DNA from: Candidatus Nanopelagicales bacterium
GTDB lineage: Bacteria; Actinomycetota; Actinomycetes; S36-B12; CAIYMF01
Direction of reading: 5' to 3'
NCBI GenBank assembly: GCA_017848795.1
Contig: JAFIHG010000003.1
Location: 1-64,000, forward strand
DNA length: 64,000 bases
Part shown: positions 35,094 through 43,948 of the stretch, piece by piece
How the letters are laid out: every line of letters starts with the position of its first letter
How positions within the stretch are numbered: the first letter of the stretch is position 1
Translations under genes and position numbers: made by a program
Notes under the pieces: model-generated
What the model was told of the DNA's origin: nothing
Databases searched by the model: none
What the model saw: the letters and a program-made list of their open reading frames with translations, nothing else

Positions 35094-36317
35094 GTGATCA
35101 AGCAGACCGTGGCGTTCCGCTTCAAGGACGAGGTCGACGAGACCACGCGGGCAGCGATTCTCGCGGAGCTGGCCGAGTTCCCGGGCCGCTACCCGGACAT
35201 GAAGAACTTCTCGCTCGGCCGCAACATCAGCAGTCGCGAGAAGAACATGACGCACACCTTCATGTTCGAGTTCGCCGACGAGGCCGCGCTGCGGGCCTAC
35301 CTCGAGAGCGAGTCGCACGAGAGGTTCGTCCGGGAGCGCTGGCGCCCGGTCATCGAGACCCAGTCCATCGTCGCGCTCGAGGTCGAGGGCGAACCATCGC
35401 GAACGGAGACAGCTGTGAGCACCGCACCGTCCCGGCCACGCGGGCCGTACGGCTTCGCCTTCGCGCGCCTCGGCGTGCCGGACCTGGCCAAGTCGATCGA
35501 GTTCTACACCTACCACGTGGGCCTGCAGCTCGAGGGGCACGACGACACGTACGCCCAGCTGCGCAGCAACGTCGCGCACCACGACATCGAGCTGGTGGCG
35601 GACCCGTCGCTGACCGAGTTCGACTCGCAGACGCTCGCCTTCACGGTCGAGTCCGACGAGGTGCTCGACGACCTGGCGCGGCGGCTCAAGGACGACGGGC
35701 GCGAGCTCGGCGAGCTGCACCCGCGGACGAAGGCCGCCTGCCGCAACGGGTTCTCCGTAAAGGACCCGAACGGGCAGACACTCGAGCTGATCACCGACTT
35801 CCACGTCTATGCGGAGCCGCCGCTGCTCGAGTGGCGCCCGGTCGACCTGGTCCACCCGTTCCTGTCGACCCCGCACTACGAGGAGAGCCAGCGCTTCTAC
35901 ATGGAGGTGCTCGGCTTCCTGCCGTCGGACTACATCGTCTCCGACCGTCGGGGCGCCTCCTCGTTCATCCGCTGCGAGGACCGCTACCACCACTCGCTGG
36001 CGCTGCGCCGCGACGACTCGTACTACGTCGCCCACCTGTGCTTCCGGATGAAGAGCCTGGACCACGTGCTGCGCGGGCGCACCAAGGCGATCTACAAGGA
36101 CGTCCCGATCCCGTCGGACATCGTCAACCATTCGGCGTCGACGTCGATCGCGTTCTACATGTACGACCCGACGCACGGGCCGCGCATCGAGCTCTGCGAC
36201 GGGCACCGGGTCTTCACCCCCGAGGAGCACGAGACCCACAAGCCCCGGTACATGTCGGCGGACCCGCGCAACATCGACGTGTGGCGCGCGGCCGCTGACG
36301 ACTGGGAACGGTTCTGA
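35094..36317 (+). CDS. Dabb domain fused to a two-domain VOC extradiol-type dioxygenase
   Basis: A 407-residue fusion. Residues 1-98 are a Dabb/stress-responsive alpha-beta barrel (IKQTVAFRFKDEVDETTRAA; NMTHTFMFEFADEAALRAYL). Residues about 115-400 are two VOC repeats as in type I extradiol ring-cleavage enzymes. The 2-His-1-Glu iron site is intact: H254 (DLVHPF), H314 (VAHLCF) and E366 (RIELCD). It sits after the Rieske subunits, where a ring-cleavage enzyme is expected. GTG 35094 has AGGGG 6 bases before it. A second ribosome site and start (GTG 35415) lie in the linker and may yield a separate VOC protein. Confidence 0.82.
   Translation: MIKQTVAFRFKDEVDETTRAAILAELAEFPGRYPDMKNFSLGRNISSREKNMTHTFMFEFADEAALRAYLESESHERFVRERWRPVIETQSIVALEVEGEPSRTETAVSTAPSRPRGPYGFAFARLGVPDLAKSIEFYTYHVGLQLEGHDDTYAQLRSNVAHHDIELVADPSLTEFDSQTLAFTVESDEVLDDLARRLKDDGRELGELHPRTKAACRNGFSVKDPNGQTLELITDFHVYAEPPLLEWRPVDLVHPFLSTPHYEESQRFYMEVLGFLPSDYIVSDRRGASSFIRCEDRYHHSLALRRDDSYYVAHLCFRMKSLDHVLRGRTKAIYKDVPIPSDIVNHSASTSIAFYMYDPTHGPRIELCDGHRVFTPEEHETHKPRYMSADPRNIDVWRAAADDWERF
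35405..35417 (+). promoter_or_regulatory. internal ribosome site and GTG start in the Dabb-VOC linker
   Basis: GGAGA (35405-35409) is followed 5 bases later by an in-frame GTG (35415-35417) that would begin at residue 108 of the fusion, right before the VOC part. This looks like the start of a once separate gene whose upstream neighbour lost its stop codon; CGA at 35399-35401 is one base from TGA. Confidence 0.5.
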
Positions 36318-36364
36318 CACCGGGCAGTCCGGAGGCCGCCTCGTACGAGGCGGAACTGCTCGAC

Positions 36365-37609
36365 GTGCTCGCCGTGCTCGCGCGCAGTGACGGTACGCGC
36401 GGGCACGAACGCGCAGCGGCCGAGGCGGTGCTCGCCCTGGCTGTCGACCGCTGGCCGCACGTGGCGTGGCAGGTCGACCCGGTCGGTGAACCGGACGGAC
36501 CGTGCGCGCAACTGGTCGGTGCTGCCGGCGAGCGCGCTGGTCGCGCGGACCTGCTGCTCTACTCCCACCTGGACACCTCCTTCACCGGGGATCCGGCCGT
36601 CGACGCGGTCGTGACGGGCCACCCGGCGGGCGCGGCACCGTACCGGGTCGACCGCGCGGCCCGGACCGTGCGCGGCCCGGGTCTCGGCGTGGCGCGTGCC
36701 CCCGCGGCGGCGGCGCTGGTCGGCTTCGCGCGCGCCACGGCACGGCTGCACGAGCGGGGACTCCCGTTCGGCGCGCGGCTGCTGCTCGCCGCGCGCGGCA
36801 CACATCGAGCGGCCGGCTGGGAGCCTGCCGACCCGCCCGCCGACCCGACAGGGGTCACCTCGTTCCTGGCCCGGCACGGCCGTCCGGGTGCCGCGATCGT
36901 CGCCAAGGGCGGCCCTGCCGGCGTGCTCCACGACGAGCCGGGGGCCTGCTACCTGCGTGTGCGCGCCCGCGGCGGATGGGGCGCGATCATGGCGCGCGAC
37001 CGGCTGCACCCCGAGGGCGGGCTGCTCGCGCACGCGGGAGTCCTGGTGGCCGCCGTCGAGCGGGCCGGCGCCGCGCTGGCGGCCGCCGCGCCCCCCGGTC
37101 CACAGTCCGGTGGCCAGTTCGGGATCGGTGCGATCCGTTCCGGGCTACCCGACAAACCCGATCTCGCACCTGCGGTCCTCGACGTGTACTGCTACCTGGT
37201 GGCACCCGGGACGCTGACCCCCGGCGTGCCCGCGCGGACCCTCACCGACCACCTGCAGCGCGAGCTGGCGGGGAGCGTCCTCGCCGGGGTCGAGCTGACG
37301 GTCACGGACCAGGTGATCGACTCGGGTGCCACCACCGACCCCGACGCCGACGTCGTACGCGCGGCGGTCCGCGCGTACGGCGAGGTGTTCGGTGTGCCGC
37401 CCGCACCGATCACCGGGTGGACCGGCTCGACGGACGGCGTGACGCTGCGCGCCGCCGGGGTGCCGACGGCGCGGGTGGGGCCGAGCCGCACCGTGCCGTG
37501 CGGCGACGGCAGCGACGTCGTCGAGCTCGGCGAGCTGGTGGCCTGCACCCGGCTGTACGAGAACCTGGTGCTGTCGCTCGGAAATCCCACGATGTCTCAC
37601 TTGACATGA
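36365..37609 (+). CDS. M20-like metallopeptidase homologue with degenerate active site
   Basis: A 414-residue protein with the overall M20 plan (catalytic domain split by a dimerisation domain; end section GWTGSTDGVTLRAAGVPTARVGP). The first ligand motif is kept (YSHLDTSF, H68 and D70) and so is the STD aspartate. The bridging Asp segment reads GPGLGVARAPAA, the normally invariant Glu-Glu segment reads AARGTHRAAGW, and the final His is replaced by Asp (GDGSDVVELGEL). It may have lost amide hydrolysis. GTG 36365 is used; the frame also extends to a CTG at 36314 that overlaps the previous stop. Its last five codons contain the first half of operator f. Confidence 0.7.
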   Translation: MLAVLARSDGTRGHERAAAEAVLALAVDRWPHVAWQVDPVGEPDGPCAQLVGAAGERAGRADLLLYSHLDTSFTGDPAVDAVVTGHPAGAAPYRVDRAARTVRGPGLGVARAPAAAALVGFARATARLHERGLPFGARLLLAARGTHRAAGWEPADPPADPTGVTSFLARHGRPGAAIVAKGGPAGVLHDEPGACYLRVRARGGWGAIMARDRLHPEGGLLAHAGVLVAAVERAGAALAAAAPPGPQSGGQFGIGAIRSGLPDKPDLAPAVLDVYCYLVAPGTLTPGVPARTLTDHLQRELAGSVLAGVELTVTDQVIDSGATTDPDADVVRAAVRAYGEVFGVPPAPITGWTGSTDGVTLRAAGVPTARVGPSRTVPCGDGSDVVELGELVACTRLYENLVLSLGNPTMSHLT

Positions 37610-37630
37610 CATCGTTTCACAATCGAAGAT
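37595..37630 (+). promoter_or_regulatory. promoter and paired operator f
   Basis: TTGACA (37601-37606), an 18-base spacer and GAAGAT (37625-37630) make a likely promoter. The operator repeats TCTCA-CTTGA-CATGA (37595-37609) and TTTCA-CAATC-GAAGA (37615-37629), 20 bp apart, cover the -35 and -10 elements. The first repeat lies entirely within the last codons of the M20-like gene. The next start codon is only 8 bases after the -10, so the message is nearly leaderless. Confidence 0.62.
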
Positions 37631-37637
37631 AGCGGCG

Positions 37638-38480
37638 ATGGAGACGATCGCCACCTCGCACGGGCTCGCACGGGTCGAGGGCACCGAACTCGCGGTTCTC
37701 GACCTGCCGTACGCCCACGTCGGTGAGCTGCTCGCCGACACCGGGTCGCTGGCCCACATCGAGGCCGCCGCCGTCTCGCGCCGGTTGCCCCTCTCGCGGC
37801 TGTCCGAGGTCGTACGCGCGCCGCTGCCGACAGCGACCGTCTGGGGCGTCGGGCTGAACTACCACGCCAAGGCTGCCGCGACCGGGCGGGCGCTCCCGCA
37901 GTTCCCGATCCTGTTCGTCAAGCCGAGCACCGCGATGTCCGCGCCCGACGCCGCCATCGCCGTCCCGAGCGCGCTGTCCGAACAGGTCGACTACGAGGCC
38001 GAGGTCGGCATCGTCATCGGGCGCCCACTGCACGAGGTCGGCCCGGATCGCGCCTGGGACCACGTCGCGGGAATCGTCACCGCCAACGACTTCACCTGCC
38101 GCGACATCATGTCGGCCACCAAGACCCCGCTGCTGGCCAAGGGACTTCCCGGCTTCGCGCCGCTCGGTCCCTCGGTGCTGCCGATCGCTGACGTACCGGA
38201 CCGCGACGATGTCCGTGTCCGCTCCTGGGTGAACGGCGAGCCGCGCCAGGACGGCCGCACCAGCGACCTGATCTTCCCGGTCGCGGAGCTGCTGTCGATC
38301 ATCTCCCGGTACGGCCGCCTCGAGCCGGGGGACGTCGTGCTGACCGGGACCCCACCGGGCACCGGCCAGGATCTCGGAACCTTCCTCACCGCGGGCGACG
38401 AGGTCACCGTGCAGGTCGGCGACCTCGTCCCGCTCGTCACACCGGTGCGGGCGAGGGAGCGGGAAGCCGCGCCCGTGTGA
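37638..38480 (+). CDS. fumarylacetoacetate hydrolase (FAH)-family protein
   Basis: A 280-residue enzyme of the FAH superfamily, which hydrolyses C-C bonds of acylpyruvates or acts as a decarboxylase/hydratase on oxo acids. The core is visible: WGVGLNYHAKAA, the acidic metal set in DYEAEVGIVIGR, NDFTCRD and VLTGTPPGTGQD. It opens an operon of seven genes reaching 45436. In meta-cleavage or 2-oxo-3-deoxy sugar acid routes an enzyme of this type comes before the aldolase, which here is at 43130. Confidence 0.87.
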   Translation: METIATSHGLARVEGTELAVLDLPYAHVGELLADTGSLAHIEAAAVSRRLPLSRLSEVVRAPLPTATVWGVGLNYHAKAAATGRALPQFPILFVKPSTAMSAPDAAIAVPSALSEQVDYEAEVGIVIGRPLHEVGPDRAWDHVAGIVTANDFTCRDIMSATKTPLLAKGLPGFAPLGPSVLPIADVPDRDDVRVRSWVNGEPRQDGRTSDLIFPVAELLSIISRYGRLEPGDVVLTGTPPGTGQDLGTFLTAGDEVTVQVGDLVPLVTPVRAREREAAPV

Positions 38481-38565
38481 GGGCCGGCCACGCGGAGCAC
38501 GTCAGAGCAGTCCAGCAGATCCGAGCAGGAATCGATCCGGGCCGCAGGTCCGGCCGGAGGTAACG

Positions 38566-39726
38566 ATGACCCAGACGCCCAGCACCTACGAGGTCGTGAT
38601 CAGCGGCGGCAGGGTCATCGACCCCGCGTCCGGCCGCGACGAGGTCACCGACGTCGCGATCGCCGACGGCCGGATCGCCGCGATCGGCCCCGACCTGGGC
38701 GCAGGTACGTCCCAGACCATCGATGCGACGGGGTCGTACGTGCTGCCCGGCCTGGTCGAGGGCCACACGCACATCTTCGAGTACGTCTCGAAGGTGGGCG
38801 CCCCCGCCTACGAGGCTCACCTGCGCCGCGGGGTCGTGGCGGCGGCCGACGCCGGCACCGCCGGCGCCTCGACCTTCGCAGCGTTCCGCAAGCTCGTCGT
38901 GGAACCCAACCCGATGCGGATCGTCAACTTCCTCAACGTGTCGGTGCTCGGCCTGATCGACTTCCGTTACGGCGAGCTGCTCAACCCGGACACGCTCAGC
39001 GTCGAGGACGCGTTGCAGGTCGCGTCCGAGAACCCGGATGTCGTGCGCGGCTTCAAGATCCGGCTGTCCGAGGACGTGGTCGGCGACCAGATCACCCCGC
39101 TGCTCAAGAAGGCCGTCGACCTCGGCGAGCAGGGTGGGCTGCCCGTCATGGTGCACATCGGCGAGACCGCCCTGTCCGTCCCGGAGATCGTCGACATGCT
39201 CCGGCCCGGCGATGTCATCGCGCACTGCTACACCGGCAAGGCGCCGACCATCCTGGGCGAGGACCGGCAGGTGCAGAAGGAGATCTACGCGGCGCGCGAG
39301 CGCGGCGTGCTCTACGAGTCCGCCCACGGACGCAGCAACCTCTCGTTCGAGGTCGCCCGCCCGGCGATCGCCGAGGGGTTCCTCCCCGACGTCATCACCT
39401 CCGACACGAGCGCCCGCAACTGGCGCGGTCCGGTGTTCGACCTCGTCACGAGCATGTCGAAGCTGATCGCGCTCGGGATGACGATCGAGCAGGTCGTACC
39501 GCGGGTCACGACCGCACCGGCGAAGCTGCTCGGGATCGACTCCGAGGGCTTCGGTGCGCTCACCGTGGGCGGTCCCGCACACGTCACCGTCCTGAAGGAG
39601 GTCGGCGCGACGGTGCTTCCCGACGCCGCCGGCAACACCATCGAGGCGCCGCGCCTCGAACCGACTGCCGTGTTCCTCTCCGGGGCCGCGCACGAGCTGA
39701 CGCCCTGGCGCGGCCTGGCGTCCTGA
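38566..39726 (+). CDS. dihydroorotase-like amidohydrolase/deacetylase
   Basis: A 386-residue binuclear metal hydrolase, distinct from amidohydrolases 1-3. Ligands are seen as HTH in VEGHTHIFEY, the likely carboxylated Lys in GFKIRLSEDV, His in VMVHIGE, His in VIAHCYTG and Asp in ITSDTSARNW. The pattern resembles the EF_0837-type amidohydrolase/deacetylase family, whose members hydrolyse N-acyl or cyclic amide bonds. GGAGG 5 bases before ATG 38566 sets the start. It could open a cyclic amide left after ring attack. Confidence 0.82.
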   Translation: MTQTPSTYEVVISGGRVIDPASGRDEVTDVAIADGRIAAIGPDLGAGTSQTIDATGSYVLPGLVEGHTHIFEYVSKVGAPAYEAHLRRGVVAAADAGTAGASTFAAFRKLVVEPNPMRIVNFLNVSVLGLIDFRYGELLNPDTLSVEDALQVASENPDVVRGFKIRLSEDVVGDQITPLLKKAVDLGEQGGLPVMVHIGETALSVPEIVDMLRPGDVIAHCYTGKAPTILGEDRQVQKEIYAARERGVLYESAHGRSNLSFEVARPAIAEGFLPDVITSDTSARNWRGPVFDLVTSMSKLIALGMTIEQVVPRVTTAPAKLLGIDSEGFGALTVGGPAHVTVLKEVGATVLPDAAGNTIEAPRLEPTAVFLSGAAHELTPWRGLAS

Positions 39727-39743
39727 CGAACAAGGAGGAGTCC

Positions 39744-40124
39744 GTGTCGCTGAACGAGGCGTTGTTCCGGACCGTCGTCAACTGGGACGAGGTGCCGGAG
39801 GACGTGATCCGTCCCGGGGTGCGTCGCCGGGTGTACTCCACGGACGAGGTAATGCTGTGCTGGCACAGCCTCTCCGTCGGGATGGACACCCGCCCGCACT
39901 CGCACGACGACTTCGACCAGCTGGTGCTCATCCTCGAGGGCCGGGCGAACTACTTCGTCGACGGCGTTCCCCACGAGATGGGACCGGGGTCGATGATGCT
40001 GGTGCCGGCCAAGGCAGAGCACTACATCGTCCCGCTCACCGAGCCGTGCATCAACGTCGACGTCTTCGCGCCGCCCCGGGCGGACTACGCGGCGATCGCG
40101 CAGCGGACCGTCGACGATCGCTGA
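39744..40124 (+). CDS. single-domain cupin
   Basis: A 126-residue cupin with the metal motif RPHSHDDFDQLVLILEG and a second motif ending KAEHYIVP. Small cupins in catabolic operons are dioxygenases, isomerases or sugar-acid epimerases; the reaction cannot be told. AAGGAGG 5 bases before GTG 39744 is one of the strongest ribosome sites in the window. It lies between the amidohydrolase and malate synthase genes. Confidence 0.8.
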   Translation: MSLNEALFRTVVNWDEVPEDVIRPGVRRRVYSTDEVMLCWHSLSVGMDTRPHSHDDFDQLVLILEGRANYFVDGVPHEMGPGSMMLVPAKAEHYIVPLTEPCINVDVFAPPRADYAAIAQRTVDDR

Positions 40125-40215
40125 ACGCCGCGCCGCGGCTCATGGTGAGCGGCGCGGTGCACCGGTCCCGCAAGCCCGCGGGACCGAGGTTTGCCGAGTC
40201 GAACGGAGTTCTTGA

Positions 40216-41814
40216 ATGACTGTGGAGCTGCAGGCCGGTGTGACCGTCACCGCGGAGCCGGCCGCCGGTTTCGAGACGGTGCTGACCCCCGAGGCGCTCG
40301 CATTCGTCGCCGAGCTGCACCGTGAGTTCGGCGAACGGCGCAGCGAGCTGCTCGGCGCACGCGTCGAGCGCCAGCGCCGGATCGACAGCGGCCTCGACCT
40401 GCATTTCCTGCCGGAGACCGCCGACGTGCGCGCCGGTGACTGGCGCGTCGCCGAGCCCGCCCCCGGATTGGTGGACCGGCGCGTCGAGATCACCGGCCCG
40501 ACCGACCGCAAGATGACGATCAACGCGCTGAACTCCGGCGCCAAGGTGTGGCTGGCCGACTTCGAGGACGCGATCACGCCCACCTGGGAGAACGTGATCT
40601 CGGGGCAGCTCAATTTGCGCGACGCGCTCGACCGCACGATCGACTTCTCGACCCCGGACGGCAAGTCGTACGCGCTGGGCGAGGAGCTCGCCACGATCGT
40701 GGTCCGCCCCCGGGGCTGGCACCTGGACGAGAAGCACCTGCTCGTGGACGGCGAGCGGATCGCCGGAGGCCTCGTCGACTTCGGGCTCTACTTCTTCCAC
40801 TGCGCGCAGCGGCAGCTGGATGCCGGCAAGGGCCCGTACTTCTACCTGCCGAAGCTGGAGAGCCACCTCGAGGCCCGGCTGTGGAACGACGTCTTCGTGC
40901 ACGCGCAGGCGGCGCTCGGTATCCCGCGCGGCACGATCCGCGCGACCGTGCTGATCGAGACGATCTCCGCGGCGTTCGAGATGGAGGAGATCCTCTACGA
41001 GCTGCGTGAGCACTCGTCGGGCCTGAACGCCGGGCGCTGGGACTACCTGTTCAGCATCATCAAGAAGTACCGCAACCGCGGCGCGGAGTTCGTGCTGCCG
41101 GACCGCAACTCGGTGACGATGGCCGCGCCGTTCATGCGCGCGTACTGCGAGTTGCTCGTGCACACCTGCCACAAGCGGGGCGCGCACGCGATCGGCGGCA
41201 TGGCCGCCTTCATCCCGAGCCGGCGCGACGCCGAGGTGAACGCGACCGCGTTCGCCAAAGTGCGCGAGGACAAGACCCGCGAAGCGACGCTCGGGTTCGA
41301 CGGGTCCTGGGTCGCGCACCCGGACCTCGTGCCGCTGTGCCGTGAGGTGTTCGACGGCGTGCTCGGCGAACGCCCGAACCAGCTCGGCACGGTGCCCGAG
41401 GTCAGCGTCGACGCGGCGGCCCTGCTCGACGTCGCCTCCGCGGCAGCGGACGTGACCGAGGACGGCTTGCGCAACAACATCAGCGCCGCGTTGCAGTACC
41501 TGGCCGCCTGGCTCGGCGGCCTCGGCGCGGTGGCGATCTTCAACCTGATGGAGGACGCGGCCACTGCGGAGATCGCGCGCTCCCAGATCTGGCAGTGGGT
41601 CCACAACGCCACGCCGCTCGCCGACGGCAGGACCGTGACCCAGGAACTGGTCGAGGCGCTGATCGAGCAGGAGACCGCCAAGATCGCCGAGTTGCAGGGC
41701 GACGGGTTCGACCCGGCCGCCTACCAGGCGGCGCACGCACTGCTCGCCGAGGTCGCACTCTCCGCGGACTTCGTCGAGTTCCTCACCCTGCCGGCGTACG
41801 AGCGCATGGACTAG
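40216..41814 (+). CDS. aceB: malate synthase A
   Basis: A 532-residue enzyme joining glyoxylate and acetyl-CoA to malate. Typical malate synthase A stretches are [48 protein letters not shown] and the catalytic barrel section [19 protein letters not shown]. No isocitrate lyase is in the window, so its position beside a 2-hydroxyacid dehydrogenase and an aldolase suggests it consumes glyoxylate made by this pathway, not by the glyoxylate shunt. GGAG 7 bases before ATG 40216. Confidence 0.94.
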   Translation: MTVELQAGVTVTAEPAAGFETVLTPEALAFVAELHREFGERRSELLGARVERQRRIDSGLDLHFLPETADVRAGDWRVAEPAPGLVDRRVEITGPTDRKMTINALNSGAKVWLADFEDAITPTWENVISGQLNLRDALDRTIDFSTPDGKSYALGEELATIVVRPRGWHLDEKHLLVDGERIAGGLVDFGLYFFHCAQRQLDAGKGPYFYLPKLESHLEARLWNDVFVHAQAALGIPRGTIRATVLIETISAAFEMEEILYELREHSSGLNAGRWDYLFSIIKKYRNRGAEFVLPDRNSVTMAAPFMRAYCELLVHTCHKRGAHAIGGMAAFIPSRRDAEVNATAFAKVREDKTREATLGFDGSWVAHPDLVPLCREVFDGVLGERPNQLGTVPEVSVDAAALLDVASAAADVTEDGLRNNISAALQYLAAWLGGLGAVAIFNLMEDAATAEIARSQIWQWVHNATPLADGRTVTQELVEALIEQETAKIAELQGDGFDPAAYQAAHALLAEVALSADFVEFLTLPAYERMD

Positions 41815-41891
41815 GAGACGCTCCGGCCCGGAGGCACTGCCCACCGGGCCGGGTGCGAGAGTCGGACGACGGCCAGGAGGGAGGGACCGCG

Positions 41892-43148
41892 ATGCGGTTG
41901 CGCGAGCTCAAGGCGCTGCTCGCGCCGCGACCGGTCCCGCTACGTCCGACGGCCAGGGCGCTCGCCGGTGCGTACAACATCGCCGCCCTGCAGTCGGCCG
42001 CGTACCGCGCCCTGCCGCGGGCGGTGTTCGACTACGTGGAGGGCGGGGCGGAGGACGAGGTCAGCCTACGCGGCAACCGGGCCGCGTTCGCCGCACTCGA
42101 GCTCGTCCCCGGGATCTGCAAGGGCGTGTCCTTCGTGGACACCTCGGTCGAGCTGCTGGGGGAACGGCTCCCCACGCCGGTCGTGCTGGCTCCCACGGGT
42201 TTCACGCGCATGGTCCACCACGAGGGCGAACGGGCGGTGGCGCGCGGCGCGTCCGTGTCCGGCACCCCTTACGTGCTCTCCACGATGGCGACCTGCTCGG
42301 TGGAGGCCGTCGCGGCCGCGGCCCCCGGACCCAAGTGGTTCCAGCTCTACCTGCTCAAGGACCGGGCGCTGTGCAGCGACCTGATCCGCCGGGCGCGCGA
42401 GTGCGGCTACCGCCAGCTGGTGCTCACCGTGGACAACGCGGCGCAGGGCGCCCGCGAGCGGGACGTCCGCAACGGTCTGACGATCCCGCCGGCGCTGACG
42501 GCTCGCACCTTCCTGGACGGCGTACGCCGGCCCCGGTGGTCCTACCACTTCCTCGCGAGCGATCCGATCGAGTTCGCGACGATCCGACTCGCCGAGGACG
42601 ATCCGGCGACCCGGATGCGCAAGCTCGCCCAGGGGTTCGAGGGGACGGTCACCTGGGACGACGTGGAATGGGTGCAGGAGCAGTGGGGCGCGCCGATCCT
42701 GCTCAAGGGTCTGCTCGCCAGCTCCGACGTCGCGCAGGCCGGGCGGCTCGGGCTGTCCGGGGTCGTGCTGTCCAACCACGGCGGGCGCCAGCTCGACCAC
42801 GCGCCAGCGCCGATCGACATGCTGGCCGAAGCCCGCTGCGCGGCAGCGGACGGCCTGGCGATCCTGCTCGACTCCGGTATCCGCCGCGGCAGCGACATCG
42901 TCAAGGCCGTCGCGCTCGGTGCGGACGCGGTCCTCGTCGGCCGCCCCTACCTGTACGGCCTCGGGGCGGCGGGCGCGGCCGGGGTGGCCCGCGCCGTCGA
43001 GATCCTGCGCAGCGAGCTCGTCCGGGTGCTCACGCTGCTCGGAGTGGCGGCGGTGGCCGAGCTCGACGAGTCCTACGTCCGGCAACGCCGGGCAGCCCTG
43101 CCCGTGCACCTCCCGTCGAGCGGAGTGAGATGTTCCAGAACACGCTGA
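41892..43148 (+). CDS. FMN-dependent 2-hydroxyacid dehydrogenase 1
   Basis: A 418-residue TIM-barrel flavoenzyme of the lactate/glycolate/mandelate oxidase family, turning 2-hydroxy acids into 2-oxo acids. Landmarks are FDYVEGGAEDEVSLRGN, the FMN site APTGFTRM, FQLYLLKDR, and the catalytic LSNHGGRQLDHA (His and Arg). In this operon glycolate to glyoxylate would feed malate synthase directly. The frame is open upstream; ATG 41892 follows AGGAGGGAGGGA. It overlaps the aldolase gene by 19 bases. A second copy lies at 52642. Confidence 0.87.
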   Translation: MRLRELKALLAPRPVPLRPTARALAGAYNIAALQSAAYRALPRAVFDYVEGGAEDEVSLRGNRAAFAALELVPGICKGVSFVDTSVELLGERLPTPVVLAPTGFTRMVHHEGERAVARGASVSGTPYVLSTMATCSVEAVAAAAPGPKWFQLYLLKDRALCSDLIRRARECGYRQLVLTVDNAAQGARERDVRNGLTIPPALTARTFLDGVRRPRWSYHFLASDPIEFATIRLAEDDPATRMRKLAQGFEGTVTWDDVEWVQEQWGAPILLKGLLASSDVAQAGRLGLSGVVLSNHGGRQLDHAPAPIDMLAEARCAAADGLAILLDSGIRRGSDIVKAVALGADAVLVGRPYLYGLGAAGAAGVARAVEILRSELVRVLTLLGVAAVAELDESYVRQRRAALPVHLPSSGVRCSRTR

Positions 43149-43918
43149 GATCGCTGTGGTCCGATGGTCGGCAGGCGGTCGGTGGGTGGGCGACCCTCGG
43201 GTCGCCGTTCGCCGCGGAGATCCTCGCTGCGGCCGGGTTCGACTACGTCTGCGTCGACCTGCAGCACGGCCTGTCCCACTTCGACACGATGGCGCCGATG
43301 CTCGCCGCCACGGCCCGCACCGGCACCACACCGCTCGTCCGCGTACCGTTCAACTCCACGGCGTACATGGGCAAGGCGCTGGACGCCGGGGCCCAAGGGC
43401 TGATCATCCCCATGGTGAACTCCGCCGAGCAGGCGCGGGCGGCCGTCGCGGCGTGCCGGTACGCGCCCGAGGGCGTGCGCAGCTTCGGGCCGGTGCGCGC
43501 GTCCCTGTTCTCCAGCGGCATGAGCACCGATGACGTGAACCGGGCGGTGCTGTGCCTGCCCATGGTGGAGACGCGCGAGGCCGTGGACCGGATCGAGGAG
43601 ATCTGCACCACGCCGGGCGTGGACGGCATCTACATCGGTCCGGCCGATCTCGCCATCACCTACGGGTTGCCGCCGTACGGGGACCCGGCGCCCCAGCAAC
43701 TCTCCGACGCCATCGAGAAGATCCGGGCGTGCTGTGCCGAGCACGGCCTGCCGGTCGGCATCCACACCGGCGGCGGCGCGCACACGCGCTACTACCTGGA
43801 TGCGGGTTTCGACATGGTGACCGTCTCGACCGATGCGGCGCTGCTGCGCGCCACCGTCGCCGCCGAGCTGGCGGCGGCCCGCGGCGGAGCCGAGGGTCCC
43901 GCAGCCGGCATCTACTGA
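43130..43918 (+). CDS. HpcH/HpaI-family class II aldolase
   Basis: A 262-residue metal-dependent aldolase that splits 4-hydroxy-2-oxo acids into pyruvate and an aldehyde. Seen: GWATLGSPFAAEILAAAGFD, DLQHGLSHFDT, LVRVPFNSTAYM, metal Glu in CLPMVETREAVD and metal Asp in YIGPADLAITYG. Both aromatic meta-cleavage and non-phosphorylated sugar-acid pathways use such an enzyme. GGAG lies 4 bases before ATG 43130. The next gene is an aldehyde dehydrogenase, which would take the aldehyde product. Confidence 0.9.
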   Translation: MFQNTLRSLWSDGRQAVGGWATLGSPFAAEILAAAGFDYVCVDLQHGLSHFDTMAPMLAATARTGTTPLVRVPFNSTAYMGKALDAGAQGLIIPMVNSAEQARAAVAACRYAPEGVRSFGPVRASLFSSGMSTDDVNRAVLCLPMVETREAVDRIEEICTTPGVDGIYIGPADLAITYGLPPYGDPAPQQLSDAIEKIRACCAEHGLPVGIHTGGGAHTRYYLDAGFDMVTVSTDAALLRATVAAELAAARGGAEGPAAGIY

Positions 43919-43948
43919 GCACACCGAACGAACTGTGAGGACGACGAA

